NCBI GenBank assembly: GCA_030065875.1 | Contig: JASJCR010000042.1 | Location: 1 to 63,978, forward strand | Source of the DNA: Ardenticatenaceae bacterium | Lineage (GTDB): Bacteria; Chloroflexota; Anaerolineae; Promineifilales; Promineifilaceae | DNA length: 63,978 bases | Direction: 5' to 3' | In this document: piece after piece, positions 51,530-59,883 of the stretch | Layout of the letters: the number at the start of each line of letters is the position of its first letter | Position numbering within the stretch: position 1 is the first letter of the stretch | Position numbers and translations under genes: made by a program | The notes under the pieces: generated by a model | What the model saw: the letters and a program-made list of their open reading frames with translations, nothing else | Told to the model about the DNA's origin: nothing | Database searches by the model: none

Positions 51530-52489
51530 TTAATCATCGTGGTAAGAAGGGCGACGCACCGCCTCGATTCCCCAGGTTTGATCGATGAGATAGAGCGGCC
51601 GCCCCTTCACTTCATCATAAATTCGGCCGAGATATTCACCGATAATGCCCAAACAAATCAGCTGGATTCCACCAAGAAAAAGAACCATCGTTAAGGTTGT
51701 GGCCTGACCTTCCAGGGCCACGGAGGGAGTCATCAGGCGGATCAAAACAACCAGCACAATCGCCACGGCGCTCAGCGAGGCCACGATAAATCCCAGATAA
51801 GTTGCCAGGCGGAGCGGCAAATAAGAGAAGCTGGTAATGGCGTTGATGGCAAAGGGCAACATCTGACCCACTGATTCAAATTTGGATGTACCGGCATAGC
51901 GAGCTTGACGCACATAAGGCACCCCAATCTGCTTAAATCCCACCCAGGGCACCATCCCCCGCAAAAAGCGATTCCGCTCTCGCATCCCGCGAATGGCGTC
52001 AACCACCCGCCGATCCATCAGCCGGAAGTCACCGGTATCGAGAGGAATATTCACGCTGGTAATGCGATGAATCAGGCGATAAAAGGCCTTGGCCGTCATC
52101 TTTTTAAACCACGTTTCTCCCTCCCGAACCGACCTCACCCCATAGACAACGTCGTATCCTTCCCGCCACTTGGCAATCATTTCCGGAATTAGTTCAGGGG
52201 GGTCCTGCAGATCGGCGTCGGTCAAGACTACGGCATCTCCCCGAGCGTAATCCAAACCGGCCGTCACCGCCTCCTGGAAACCAAAATTTCGCGAAAAGCT
52301 TAATCCTCTAACGCGATTATCTTGATTGTGCAGCTGGGCGATCACCTCGGCTGACTGATCTTTGCTGCCATCATTGATGAGAAGGAGCTCCCACGGTTCA
52401 TCGGCCGAGACCATCACGGCCACGATGCGCCTGTACAGCTCCGGCAGCACTTTTTCTTCATTGTAAACGGGGGCAATAATTGAAATCAT
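51530..52489 (-). CDS. GT2 family glycosyltransferase (GtrB/DPMS-like) with two C-terminal membrane helices
   Basis: The protein has 319 residues. It has the GT-A fold with MISIIAPVYNEEKVLPELYR, LLINDGSKDQSAEVI, ALSFSRNFGFQEAVTAGLDY-like region (RGLSFSRNFGFQ) and the DXD-type motif VVLTDADLQDPPELI. Two membrane helices lie at about 230-255 and 267-289. Relatives load a sugar from a nucleotide donor onto undecaprenyl phosphate. It lies downstream of the EEP nuclease gene and is not tightly linked to the LCP gene (160-bp gap without a gene). Confidence 0.92.
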   Translation of the reverse strand: MISIIAPVYNEEKVLPELYRRIVAVMVSADEPWELLLINDGSKDQSAEVIAQLHNQDNRVRGLSFSRNFGFQEAVTAGLDYARGDAVVLTDADLQDPPELIPEMIAKWREGYDVVYGVRSVREGETWFKKMTAKAFYRLIHRITSVNIPLDTGDFRLMDRRVVDAIRGMRERNRFLRGMVPWVGFKQIGVPYVRQARYAGTSKFESVGQMLPFAINAITSFSYLPLRLATYLGFIVASLSAVAIVLVVLIRLMTPSVALEGQATTLTMVLFLGGIQLICLGIIGEYLGRIYDEVKGRPLYLIDQTWGIEAVRRPSYHDD

Positions 52490-52556
52490 CCGGCAAATAA
52501 ATCAGTTAGCGTAAGATTTTTGGCTATCTATTTTACACACAATCGGGTGGTTACAC

Positions 52557-53315
52557 TCATTTCTCTAACATATTGAGCTGTACCACTAAACCGATGTGAT
52601 CTGACATGTAGAGCTGATCGTCATCAGGGTGATGGGTTTGGCCAAAAAACTTAGCTTCATGTACAACCACATCCTGGGTCACAAAGACATAGTCCAGGCA
52701 CCCGGTCCAATCATTATCGCGATGAGCCAAAACCGTCGGAAAGGTCGCCAGGGGTTCACGGCCGTGAGCCAGTTCAAACGCGCTGCGCATCCCTTGCGAC
52801 ATGCGCTTCATGGCGATGCTGTCCGGTAAATCATTAAAATCTCCAACGACAATTTGGCATTCAGATCGGCCGGGCACCCCCAGCCAGCCGGTCAGACGCA
52901 TCACCTGTTCGTAGCGCACCTCGGGCACGGTTTGCCCGGAAGTTAAACGAACAGAGACAAAATCGACCGTTCCCCCACCCGGCAGCTCGATATTAGCCAG
53001 AAGCGCCACCCGACCGTCATACCCTAAATCCAAGCCTTCTTTTAAAATAACAGGCCATTTTGACAGGATGGCCACCCCATCGAGAAAGCCGGAAATAAAC
53101 CCTTTACGCCGCTGCTGAAGCAGAGTATAGGTTTTGCGACCCAGACGTGCGTTGAGCTGCCCGGTAATCCACGATCCTTGTCCGGCCGCTACGTTGACTT
53201 CCTGCAAGGCGATCAAATCCGGCTCTTCATCCAGCAGGCCGGCAATGAGCATATGCCGCCGGTCGAGCCAGCGATCGCGAATACCGTGTATGTTGATAGT
53301 CAGGATTTTGATCAT
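52557..53315 (-). CDS. Endonuclease/exonuclease/phosphatase family protein
   Basis: The protein has 252 residues. It begins IKILTINIHGIRDRW and has DLIALQEVN with the metal-binding glutamate. CQIVVGDFNDLPDS gives the central Asp/Asn, and YMSDHIGLVVQL the catalytic Asp-His. This is the DNase I-like fold shared by nucleases, sphingomyelinases and inositol phosphatases. There is no signal peptide. The substrate cannot be told. Confidence 0.87.
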   Translation of the reverse strand: MIKILTINIHGIRDRWLDRRHMLIAGLLDEEPDLIALQEVNVAAGQGSWITGQLNARLGRKTYTLLQQRRKGFISGFLDGVAILSKWPVILKEGLDLGYDGRVALLANIELPGGGTVDFVSVRLTSGQTVPEVRYEQVMRLTGWLGVPGRSECQIVVGDFNDLPDSIAMKRMSQGMRSAFELAHGREPLATFPTVLAHRDNDWTGCLDYVFVTQDVVVHEAKFFGQTHHPDDDQLYMSDHIGLVVQLNMLEK

Positions 53316-53321
53316 AAGAAG

Positions 53322-53440
53322 TCCTGAGTCCTAAGTCCTAAGTCCTAAGTCCTGAGTCAGAATAAGCTTCACCCCATCTTTGTCAAGCCTCAATCGCAGC
53401 CATTTTACTCAGCACTTTCAACTCAGGACTTAGGACTCCT
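53322..53440. repeat. Composite heptameric repeat, AGTCCTA type, with unique core
   Basis: Left units AAGTCCT, GAGTCCT, AAGTCCT, AAGTCCT, AAGTCCT, GAGTCAG; core CAGAATAAGCTTCACCCCATC..TGTCAAGC; right units ACTCAGC, ACTTTCA, ACTCAGG, ACTTAGG, ACTCCTT. The left and right arms are complementary. The core resembles that at 47181-47220. Confidence 0.85.
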
Positions 53441-54951
53441 TAGTTGAAGGGAATCTCGCTCGATCCGGCCGGTACGGCCGTTTGCAGCGACAATTCAGAG
53501 GTGCGCAGCACCAGCGTAAAAGGGGTTGTGCTATTGATCAAAACCATTTCCCCATCACCCAGAATATCAGCGGTTTCGTTGGGGCCAAGGGGGTAATTCT
53601 GCACGCCAAAGTGCCCGTCAACATTTAAACGGCGATCCCAATAGACGGTGCGCTGCGGCCAATCTGCCCACAAACCGATCACGTCTTCAATTAGGATGCC
53701 GATTGGAGACAAACCGGCCCAGCCGATAGCGTTGGCCGCGGCCGGTTCGCCGGCACCCGGTTCATGTGAGGCATAATTTTCCCAGAAAAAACCGGTTCTT
53801 TCGTGCACTTGCTGGAGGGTCATCAGGTGGTTGATGGCTATTTCGTGGGCCAAATGATGCTGACCGACCGTCCGCAAGCCGCGCAAAACCATATAGTTGG
53901 TTGGCGACCACACGGAGCCACGCCAATACCCCCCCAATGGATCAAAACCGGGGCTGTCGGCCGAAATTGTGGGCACGCGGTGAGGGGTGGCAAACGAACC
54001 CTTGTCGCGTAGATGACGAAAGAGCGCATCCTGCCGCCGCTGAGGAATCAAATCTTTGTCGTACAACCCCCAAAAGGCGGCAATGGATTTAACTCGACTT
54101 TTTCGTCCACCTGGCGACACGTCGTGATAAAAAGCGGTCTCTTCATCCCAGCAAATTTCGTTGATTGCCTGCTTCATCCGAGACCGATCGGCCGCCAGTT
54201 CGTCGACCAAACCGGATTCGTCCAGCACCAGGGCCATACGCTGCAGCAGCATCGCGCTAACCGCGGCTTGCATGGTCGCCCCAATCCAGCTCCACCGCTG
54301 GTGATGGTGAAGGCCATCCACCACCCGTTCCTGATTGTCCATCCCGCTGCTCGTGCCTGTGGCCCAGTAAAGACCGCTGGGCCAGCTGCGATTTTGGCGG
54401 CACCAGCGGTAAAAAGCAATTAACGGGTAAAAAACCTGACGCAGACGGTTTTCATTCCCGGTGGCTCGATAGTAGCGCCATTCCGACCAGGCAAAAATGT
54501 TGGGTCCCGTGCCGTCCGGATCAAAGGGCAAAAAAAGCTCCTCCCCGGTTTCGATATCGATTTCACGGCAGATAAACCCGTCATCATGCTGCCGGGTATA
54601 GAAGTGATTGAGAATATCGATAAAAGAAAACGCCCGCCGGCCGTATAAGCCGTATTGGGCGATAAAGGCACAATCCCACATAAACAGGCGCGGCAAATGA
54701 TGAGGGGTGAGATAGGGAGCATGGAGCGGGCTATCGGCCGGTGGGGTTTGAATCGCACTCCAAATTAACTCCCACGCCTGCCAGTACAGCTTCTCCCACG
54801 AGTCATAGCCGGTAATGACCGGCCGGGGAAGTTTTTCTCGCGCTTCCTCAAATGAGGGCAGCGAACGGATTACCCCCCGCTGTTGACGAAAGGGGTTTTT
54901 GGCGACAAGCGGTTCAAACGGCCGGGGATATTTTTGGTTTTCTTGGCTCAT
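53440..54951 (-). CDS. Glycoside hydrolase, (alpha/alpha)6 fold, MGH1/trehalase-like
   Basis: The protein has 503 residues. The start ATG 54951 overlaps the lipoprotein stop (ATGA). It has LPRLFMWDCAFIAQYGLYG, ERVVDGLHHHQRWSWIGATM and GGYWRGSVWSPTNYMVLRGL, typical of the GH63/GH37-like clan that includes mannosylglycerate hydrolase. The acidic residues in MWDCAF and the W-RG-W segment line the active site in relatives. No signal peptide is seen, so it probably acts on an internal solute or oligosaccharide such as mannosylglycerate, glucosylglycerate or trehalose. Confidence 0.82.
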   Translation of the reverse strand: MSQENQKYPRPFEPLVAKNPFRQQRGVIRSLPSFEEAREKLPRPVITGYDSWEKLYWQAWELIWSAIQTPPADSPLHAPYLTPHHLPRLFMWDCAFIAQYGLYGRRAFSFIDILNHFYTRQHDDGFICREIDIETGEELFLPFDPDGTGPNIFAWSEWRYYRATGNENRLRQVFYPLIAFYRWCRQNRSWPSGLYWATGTSSGMDNQERVVDGLHHHQRWSWIGATMQAAVSAMLLQRMALVLDESGLVDELAADRSRMKQAINEICWDEETAFYHDVSPGGRKSRVKSIAAFWGLYDKDLIPQRRQDALFRHLRDKGSFATPHRVPTISADSPGFDPLGGYWRGSVWSPTNYMVLRGLRTVGQHHLAHEIAINHLMTLQQVHERTGFFWENYASHEPGAGEPAAANAIGWAGLSPIGILIEDVIGLWADWPQRTVYWDRRLNVDGHFGVQNYPLGPNETADILGDGEMVLINSTTPFTLVLRTSELSLQTAVPAGSSEIPFN

Positions 54952-55673
54952 GGGTATACCCACAATTTGGCTGTCCCAACAAGGCGAATATCATTTTCTG
55001 AGATGGTCGTTACGCGCAAATCATAGCGCACCACCACATTATCCCGCAATTGACCGATCCAGGAAAATGAATCCGCCTGCCGAATATACGGATAACCGCT
55101 GGTCCCGGCAAGTTCCCCTCCCTGCTCGGTCAAACCAATATACGAAATTGTTGTTCCGGGGACAAATTCCCCTACCGGAACGCGATAATCTATCAGCAGT
55201 TCTTCAAACTCCAGAGGAGCGGCCGGAGGCTGGTTGTATCCCAGCTCCAGCGGTGCTGGATTGAGTATGGTCACCTGAACCGGCCCCAAAGCGATTAATT
55301 CACCTAACAAGGTGGTCGTAATTCGCAAATCATATCTTCCGATCACCCCAGGTGAAATTACCCCGCGCCAGGAAAAAGAATCGCCCGATCTTTTAAGCGC
55401 CGGAAGGCCGTCTATCTGTACCGAAAAGCCGTTTTCCTGCTTGGAAACATATACAAGACCGGTTCCCGGAATTTGTTCTCCTTCCGTCATTGAAATGCGA
55501 TAGGTCAGGGTTTGAAAGGTTATGCTGTCCGTTTCCGGCGTGGGTGATGGCTCGGGCGTGGGATCTCCCAATCCCGGCACATTTGGAACCGATGGCAGGG
55601 AAATCGAACAGGCCAGCGTGCTGAGCAGCAGCACAATCAGGGCAGCATATTTTCGCAAAGATAAATACTTCAT
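54948..55673 (-). CDS. Lipoprotein with two tandem homologous beta-domains
   Basis: The protein has 241 residues from ATG 55673. The signal MKYLSLRKYAALIVLLLSTLAC ends in lipobox STLAC. A Pro/Thr/Glu linker follows. Two repeats of about 85-100 residues share YR-x(6)-GE-x(2)-PGT, DSFSW-x-G and RYDLRITTT/RYDLRVTTI, so one domain was duplicated. No family is recognised. Coupling with the glycoside hydrolase through an ATGA overlap suggests linked expression, though one protein is at the surface and the other looks cytosolic. Confidence 0.78.
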   Translation of the reverse strand: MKYLSLRKYAALIVLLLSTLACSISLPSVPNVPGLGDPTPEPSPTPETDSITFQTLTYRISMTEGEQIPGTGLVYVSKQENGFSVQIDGLPALKRSGDSFSWRGVISPGVIGRYDLRITTTLLGELIALGPVQVTILNPAPLELGYNQPPAAPLEFEELLIDYRVPVGEFVPGTTISYIGLTEQGGELAGTSGYPYIRQADSFSWIGQLRDNVVVRYDLRVTTISENDIRLVGTAKLWVYP

Positions 55674-55699
55674 TGGCGTCACATTTGAGTAGCTTAAAA

Positions 55700-55737
55700 A
55701 AGAAATAAAAAGACACGCCATCAGCCATGACGTGTCT
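55700..55737 (-). terminator. Terminator after the selenoprotein gene
   Basis: Read on the minus strand, AGACACG pairs with CGTGTCT around a 13-nt loop and is followed by TTTTATTTCTTTTTT. It separates the selenoprotein gene from the lipoprotein gene. Confidence 0.7.
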
Positions 55738-55779
55738 CCCCGTTACCGGTAATGTATACGAAAAACTGCCGTTCTTCAA

Positions 55780-57024
55780 CTACTGTTCATCAATTGTGAT
55801 CGATTCAATTTTATCCCCTGGTGGGGCGTTTGGATCGGTGGCTGGATCGCGCGGGGTGATCGCTTTGACAACGTCTAACCCCTCCGTAACCCGGCCAAAA
55901 ATCGTGTAGCTGCCGTCTAAGAACGAAGCGTCCCCTAAGGTGACATACCACTGGCTGCCGTTGGTGTCCGCCCCGGAGTTGGCCATCGCCACAATCCCTT
56001 CTTCCGCATGAGAAAGAGAGCTGTCTACCTCATTGGGAATCATGTACCCTGGGCCACCCATGCCGGTGCCGGTGGGATCACCTGTCTGGGCCACAAAACC
56101 GGGCAGCACCCGGTGGAAAGTTACCCCGTCAAACCACCCTTCACTGGCTAGAAAAACAAAGCTGTTCACCGTTTGAGGCGCTGATTGCGGGTAAAGCTCC
56201 ATGGTAAAAGAAGACCCGCTTTCCATTTGGACGGTGGCCACATAAGTTTTGCTTTCATCGATGGTCATCTCTGGCGGACCGTCGTACTGGATATCCTCCA
56301 ATATTTCCATTGACCGGAGATTTTCGATAAAGGCGGTCCACGCTTCGTAAGGTGGGGTACCACCCGGCAGCAGCTCACCGTTTACGATAAGGGCCGGAGT
56401 TCCGGGCAAACCGATATTGACCGATTCTTCAATCATCCCTTCTATGTAAGGGGTAAAGATGTTATTGTCCAGATCGGATTCAAAGCGAGAGGTATCTAAA
56501 CCGACCTCACCGGCCAGTTCAACCAGGAACGCCTGGGCGTCACCGGCCGCATTAAAGTCGGCCTGCTGTTCATAAAGGGCGTCGTGATACTCCCAAAATT
56601 TCCCCTGTGCTCCGGCTGCTTCGGCCGCTTCGGCCGCCAGCTTGGCGTTCGGGTGGATCTCAGTCAGTGGGAAATGGCGATAAATGACGCGGACATCATC
56701 GGGATACTCGTCTACCAGACGAGCAAAGAGCGGGGAAACCGCTGCACAGCCCGGTCATTGAAAGTCGCCATACTCGATGACGGTCAGAACGGGGTCTTCC
56801 GCTCCTTTGGCGTAATCAACAGCCCGTTCCTCGGCCGCCTGGGCGAACTCTGCGGCCGGGAAATTTTCGCCAACTTCCGGCGCTTCACTAATGGCCAATG
56901 AGCCGGCCGGCTGACCACCTGATTCTGCCGAAATGGAGTCTGATTCCTCGGCCGTTTCCGGTGCGCAGGCGATCAGCCCCAGTGTTGAAAGGAGCAGCAT
57001 GCTCCAAAAAACCAGTTTCTTCAT
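55780..57024 (-). CDS. Predicted selenoprotein: DsbA-like (Sec-x-x-Cys) / cyclophilin PPIase fusion lipoprotein
   Basis: The frame has 415 codons with one internal TGA at 56755-56757 (codon 90). Read through, it is one protein. It starts with a lipoprotein signal (MKKLVFWSMLLLSTLGLIAC). A DsbA-like thioredoxin domain follows, with VIEYGDFQ-Sec-PGC (normally CPGC), VRVIYRHFPLTEIHP and the cis-Pro region GLPGTPALIVNG. From about residue 250 comes a cyclophilin domain with VTFHRVLPGFVAQTGDPTG and NGSQWYVTLG. TGA replaces exactly the reactive Cys, and every later codon is open, so selenocysteine is more likely than a nonsense mutation. It would catalyse thiol oxidation or isomerisation and proline isomerisation of exported proteins. 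A SECIS-like hairpin follows the TGA. Confidence 0.85.
56720..56757 (-). promoter_or_regulatory. In-frame UGA and SECIS-like hairpin
   Basis: After UGA (56755-56757), CGGGC (56753-56749) pairs with GCUCG (56724-56720). After a 5x4 internal loop, AGCGG (56743-56739) pairs with CCGCU (56733-56729) around UUUCC. The apical loop starts 16 nt after UGA, within the range known for bacterial SECIS. If the closing G-C opens, a G leads the loop, as expected for SelB binding. Judged by eye, not folded. Confidence 0.6.
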
Positions 57025-57151
57025 ATTTTAATCTCCCCTAAGGGTGAATTTGGATTTTAAACCTGGCGATTCTACCACGTTCGGCCGGGGGTTTAAACGA
57101 TTTTAGCGGTTCTTTATAAAGCTGCTCGAGAGGGGGCTTTATTCAGGCTAA

Positions 57152-57200
57152 CTGACCCCTCCCCCAGCCCCTCCCCGACACGGGGAGGGGAGCTTGTCGG
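57152..57200 (+). repeat. C-rich hairpin repeat, copy 1
   Basis: CCCCTCCCCG-ACA-CGGGGAGGGG is a perfect 10-bp hairpin (57168-57190), preceded by GACCCCTCCCCCAG and followed by AGCTTG. The same layout occurs at 57344-57386. Confidence 0.8.
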
Positions 57201-57283
57201 GCTGTTTTAGAGTGGGGTTGCTGCCTATGTGTCTAATTAGTCACTTACATCCGTTATCTAGTAAGTAACTCAATATTAGCTCA

Positions 57284-57329
57284 ACAAATTCCCCCTCCCG
57301 CGTCGGGAGGGGGTTAGGGGGTGGGTCTT
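57284..57329 (-). repeat. C-rich hairpin repeat, copy 2 (inverted, diverged)
   Basis: CCCCCTCCCG-CGT-CGGGAGGGGG (57291-57313) is a perfect 10-bp hairpin. On the minus strand it is preceded by GACCCACCCCCTAA, matching the layout of the other two copies. Confidence 0.75.
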
Positions 57330-57336
57330 TTGACGG

Positions 57337-58479
57337 TCATTTTACCCCTCCCCCAGCCCCTCCCCGAATCGGGGAGGGGAGCTTGGGAGACCGTTCAACT
57401 TCGTGTTCAGCAAGAGCGTCCCAATCAAACCGTACCCCGTGACCCGGCATGTTTCCCGGTGACATGCGGCCATTGATTATTTCGGGCGGATTCAAAATAA
57501 ACCTCTCCAATCCAAAGCTGTGTACTTCAAGAAAAGAAGCGTTTGGTATGGCCGACAAAAGGTGCAGATGCAGCTCGTGGACTCCGTGAGTCGTTACCGG
57601 CAAATTGTAGGCATAAGCAAGTTTGGCGACTCGCAGCCAGTTGGTCATCCCGCCAATATTCGAAACATCCGGTTCGGGAAAGGCGATCTGGCCAAATTGG
57701 ATCATGTGCTGAAACTCGTAGATCGTATGTAGGTTTTCTCCGGTAGCAATTGGCATCCCTCCTTCCCGGCCGATCCGCGCCATGCCCAAATAGTCGTCAG
57801 GAATGGTTGGTTCCTCCAGCCAGTAAACATCGTATTCGCGCATCTGTTGCGCGGCCCGAATCGCCGTTTGCACGTCCCAGCGCATATTTGCATCAACCAT
57901 CAGCGTCCGGTTTGGTCCAAGGACGTCGCGGACAGCTTGAATGCGTTTTAAGTCGTCGCCCAAATGCGGCTGCCCAACCTTGATTTTGACCGCGGTAAAC
58001 CCCCTGGCCAGATTTTGCTTTGTTTGTTCGACCAGTTCATCGAGTGAAAGATGGAGATCAATGCCACCCGCGTAAGGGATCACCTGATTTCCGTACCCGC
58101 CCAGCGACTGCCACAGCGGAACCCCATCCGCCCTGGCGCACAAATCCCACAGGGCGATATCAACCGCCGAGATGGCAAAAGAGGCAATGCCCCCGCGGCC
58201 GATGTAGTGAACGTCCCACCACATCTTGTCCCAAAGTTGTTCAATGCGGCGAGGATTTTCTCCAAGCAAAAGCGGGGTGAACGCCTCATCAATCAGGGAC
58301 CGGATCGCTTGCCCCCCCTTGCCAATGGTATAGGTATAGCCGATGCCCGAAACACCATCTTCACTTTCCAGGCGCACCATCACAACCTCAAAGTGCGTGT
58401 GTTCGCCGTGCGTGGCATCCGTCATAACCGAAGCAAGGGGAAGTTGATACAAGGTGGTTTGAACGGCGACAATTTTCAT
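57337..58479 (-). CDS. Enolase-superfamily acid-sugar dehydratase/racemase (mandelate racemase subgroup)
   Basis: The protein has 380 residues. The barrel has AVKIKVG with the K-x-K base, metal ligands in LMVDANMRWD, YWLEEPTIPDD and IATGENL, and the Asp of FPEPDVSNIGGMTNW paired with His in VTTHGVHELHLHL. This fits the mandelate racemase subgroup, most of which dehydrate acid sugars. The substrate is unknown. The neighbouring GH117-like and KduD-type genes suggest a uronate or anhydrosugar pathway. The last 15 residues (KLPSPIRGGAGGGVK) come from a C-rich repeat, so the natural end was probably earlier. Confidence 0.88.
   Translation of the reverse strand: MKIVAVQTTLYQLPLASVMTDATHGEHTHFEVVMVRLESEDGVSGIGYTYTIGKGGQAIRSLIDEAFTPLLLGENPRRIEQLWDKMWWDVHYIGRGGIASFAISAVDIALWDLCARADGVPLWQSLGGYGNQVIPYAGGIDLHLSLDELVEQTKQNLARGFTAVKIKVGQPHLGDDLKRIQAVRDVLGPNRTLMVDANMRWDVQTAIRAAQQMREYDVYWLEEPTIPDDYLGMARIGREGGMPIATGENLHTIYEFQHMIQFGQIAFPEPDVSNIGGMTNWLRVAKLAYAYNLPVTTHGVHELHLHLLSAIPNASFLEVHSFGLERFILNPPEIINGRMSPGNMPGHGVRFDWDALAEHEVERSPKLPSPIRGGAGGGVK
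57344..57386 (+). repeat. C-rich hairpin repeat, copy 3, inside the dehydratase 3' end
   Basis: CCCCTCCCCG-AAT-CGGGGAGGGG is a perfect 10-bp hairpin (57357-57379) in the same context as copy 1. It encodes the C-terminal tail of the enolase-superfamily protein. Confidence 0.8.
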
Positions 58480-58783
58480 TGTGATTTAATCTCCTTGGAG
58501 ATGTGGTTTGACCGGTAACATATTATCGCAGATTTTCAGAATTGGCTTTTAATAATCGTCCAGACCTCAAAAGTTTTCACAACTTTTGAGGTCTATTGAG
58601 CAAAATCTTCAAAATTGGCTTACTTCGGGTAAGGAAACCAATTAGGCGATCGGTATTTGTGGTATTTTCGTGTTTATGCTTTAATTTCGTGAGGGGGTGG
58701 TTTGCTCATAAAAAATGCCAAACTCACCGATAAAAGCCAGCGACAACCTTCTCTTTTCGTCTGCATCCTGTAAGGGGGATCAC
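58480..58783. other. 304-bp divergent region with perfect 14-bp hairpin at 58562-58594
   Basis: AGACCTCAAAAGTT pairs perfectly with AACTTTTGAGGTCT around TTCAC. It is flanked by a direct repeat (TTCAGAATTGGCTT near 58535 and TTCAAAATTGGCTT near 58608). Between two divergent catabolic genes this could be an operator for a regulator, though none is encoded nearby. No clear promoter was seen. Confidence 0.5.
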
Positions 58784-59827
58784 ATGAACGAAAAACTGAG
58801 TGCGGCCTCCCGCCGCGCCCTTAATTATTCTAAAAACAGCGATTGGTTTTGCGAATTTCGCGAATATGACTTGCGCGGCGATTTTGCCTTTCAGCCGGGC
58901 GTTACCCGCCGCGATCCCAGCGCCGTTTTGCTCATGGACGGTCTATATCACTGCTGGTACACCAAAAGCGTCGGGGAAACAGCCGGATTTGGCACCGGTG
59001 ATCCCGCGGCCAAGGTGTTTCCGTGGGATTTATCGGAAGTGTGGTATGCAACATCAAGAGATGGCTGGGAGTGGCGTGAAGAGGGACTGGCTGTGGGTCT
59101 TGGCGAGCCCGGCGCATATGATGATCGCTCGGTCTTTACCCCGGAGATATTCGCCCACGACGGCCGATACTATCTGGTTTATCAATGCGTCAAAGCCCCA
59201 TACGTGGTGCGCGTCAAAAACACCATCGGGATGGCGGTGGCCGATTCACCGGCCGGCCCGTGGCGCAAGCTGCCTGAGCCGATTTTGGTCCCAGCCGACA
59301 ACGGTGAGTGGTTGGGCGAGGAAGATGACCGCTTTAGCGTAATCAGCAAGGGGGATTTCGACAGCCACAAGGTTCACGACCCCTGTTTGCTGCACTATCG
59401 CGATCAATTTTATCTCTACTACAAAGGGGAGCAGATGGGTGAAGGGTTGACGATGGGCGGTCGGGACGTGCGCTGGGGTGTGGCAACGGCCGATCATCCC
59501 GAAGGGCCATATGTTAAATCACCTTATAATCCCGTGACCAACAGCGGCCACGAGGTATGCGTTTGGCCATATCGCGGCGGGGTCGCCGCACTCATCACCA
59601 CGGACGGGCCGGAGAAGAACACGATTCAATACGCTCAAGACGGTATCAACTTTGAAATTGTGTCGGTGCTCAAGTGGACCCCCGAAGCATTGGGGGTTTT
59701 TCGAGACAAGGACACCGACAAAGATCCGCTGGCCGGCCTCCGCTGGGGGCTGTCTCATCGATATCACGACCAGCAGGGCTGGCAGTACATTCGGCGCTAT
59801 GAAGCGTTTCGGCCGCAGTATGCTTGA
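58784..59827 (+). CDS. GH117/GH43-like five-bladed beta-propeller glycoside hydrolase
   Basis: The protein has 347 residues from ATG 58784, which has AAGGGGG upstream. It begins [14 protein letters not shown] and has [23 protein letters not shown] and [22 protein letters not shown], then [20 protein letters not shown]. The aspartates in RRDPS and VHDPC and the glutamate in FTPEIF sit where acidic catalytic residues lie in beta-propeller hydrolases. It resembles GH117, which releases 3,6-anhydro-L-galactose. There is no signal peptide, so the substrate is probably an imported oligosaccharide. Confidence 0.75.
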   Translation: MNEKLSAASRRALNYSKNSDWFCEFREYDLRGDFAFQPGVTRRDPSAVLLMDGLYHCWYTKSVGETAGFGTGDPAAKVFPWDLSEVWYATSRDGWEWREEGLAVGLGEPGAYDDRSVFTPEIFAHDGRYYLVYQCVKAPYVVRVKNTIGMAVADSPAGPWRKLPEPILVPADNGEWLGEEDDRFSVISKGDFDSHKVHDPCLLHYRDQFYLYYKGEQMGEGLTMGGRDVRWGVATADHPEGPYVKSPYNPVTNSGHEVCVWPYRGGVAALITTDGPEKNTIQYAQDGINFEIVSVLKWTPEALGVFRDKDTDKDPLAGLRWGLSHRYHDQQGWQYIRRYEAFRPQYA

Positions 59828-59883
59828 GTACGTAAGCGGTCAAGTCATGAAAATTTTACTCACACGACAGGAGATTTAGACAC

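Larger units (their letters stand above)
57025..57336. other. 312-bp intergenic region with C-rich hairpin repeats
   Basis: No gene was found. It contains a C-rich hairpin at 57168-57190 and an inverted relative at 57291-57313; a third copy lies just inside the neighbouring gene (57357-57379). Promoter elements for the selenoprotein gene should be near 57030-57120 but are not clear. Confidence 0.5.

Noticed and set aside
55780..57024. Two separate genes, or a pseudogene broken by a nonsense mutation
   Set aside because: The TGA falls exactly on the redox Cys, the frame is otherwise open for 415 codons, both domains are intact, and a SECIS-like hairpin follows. A pseudogene would be expected to show further damage. 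Selenocysteine machinery could not be checked here.
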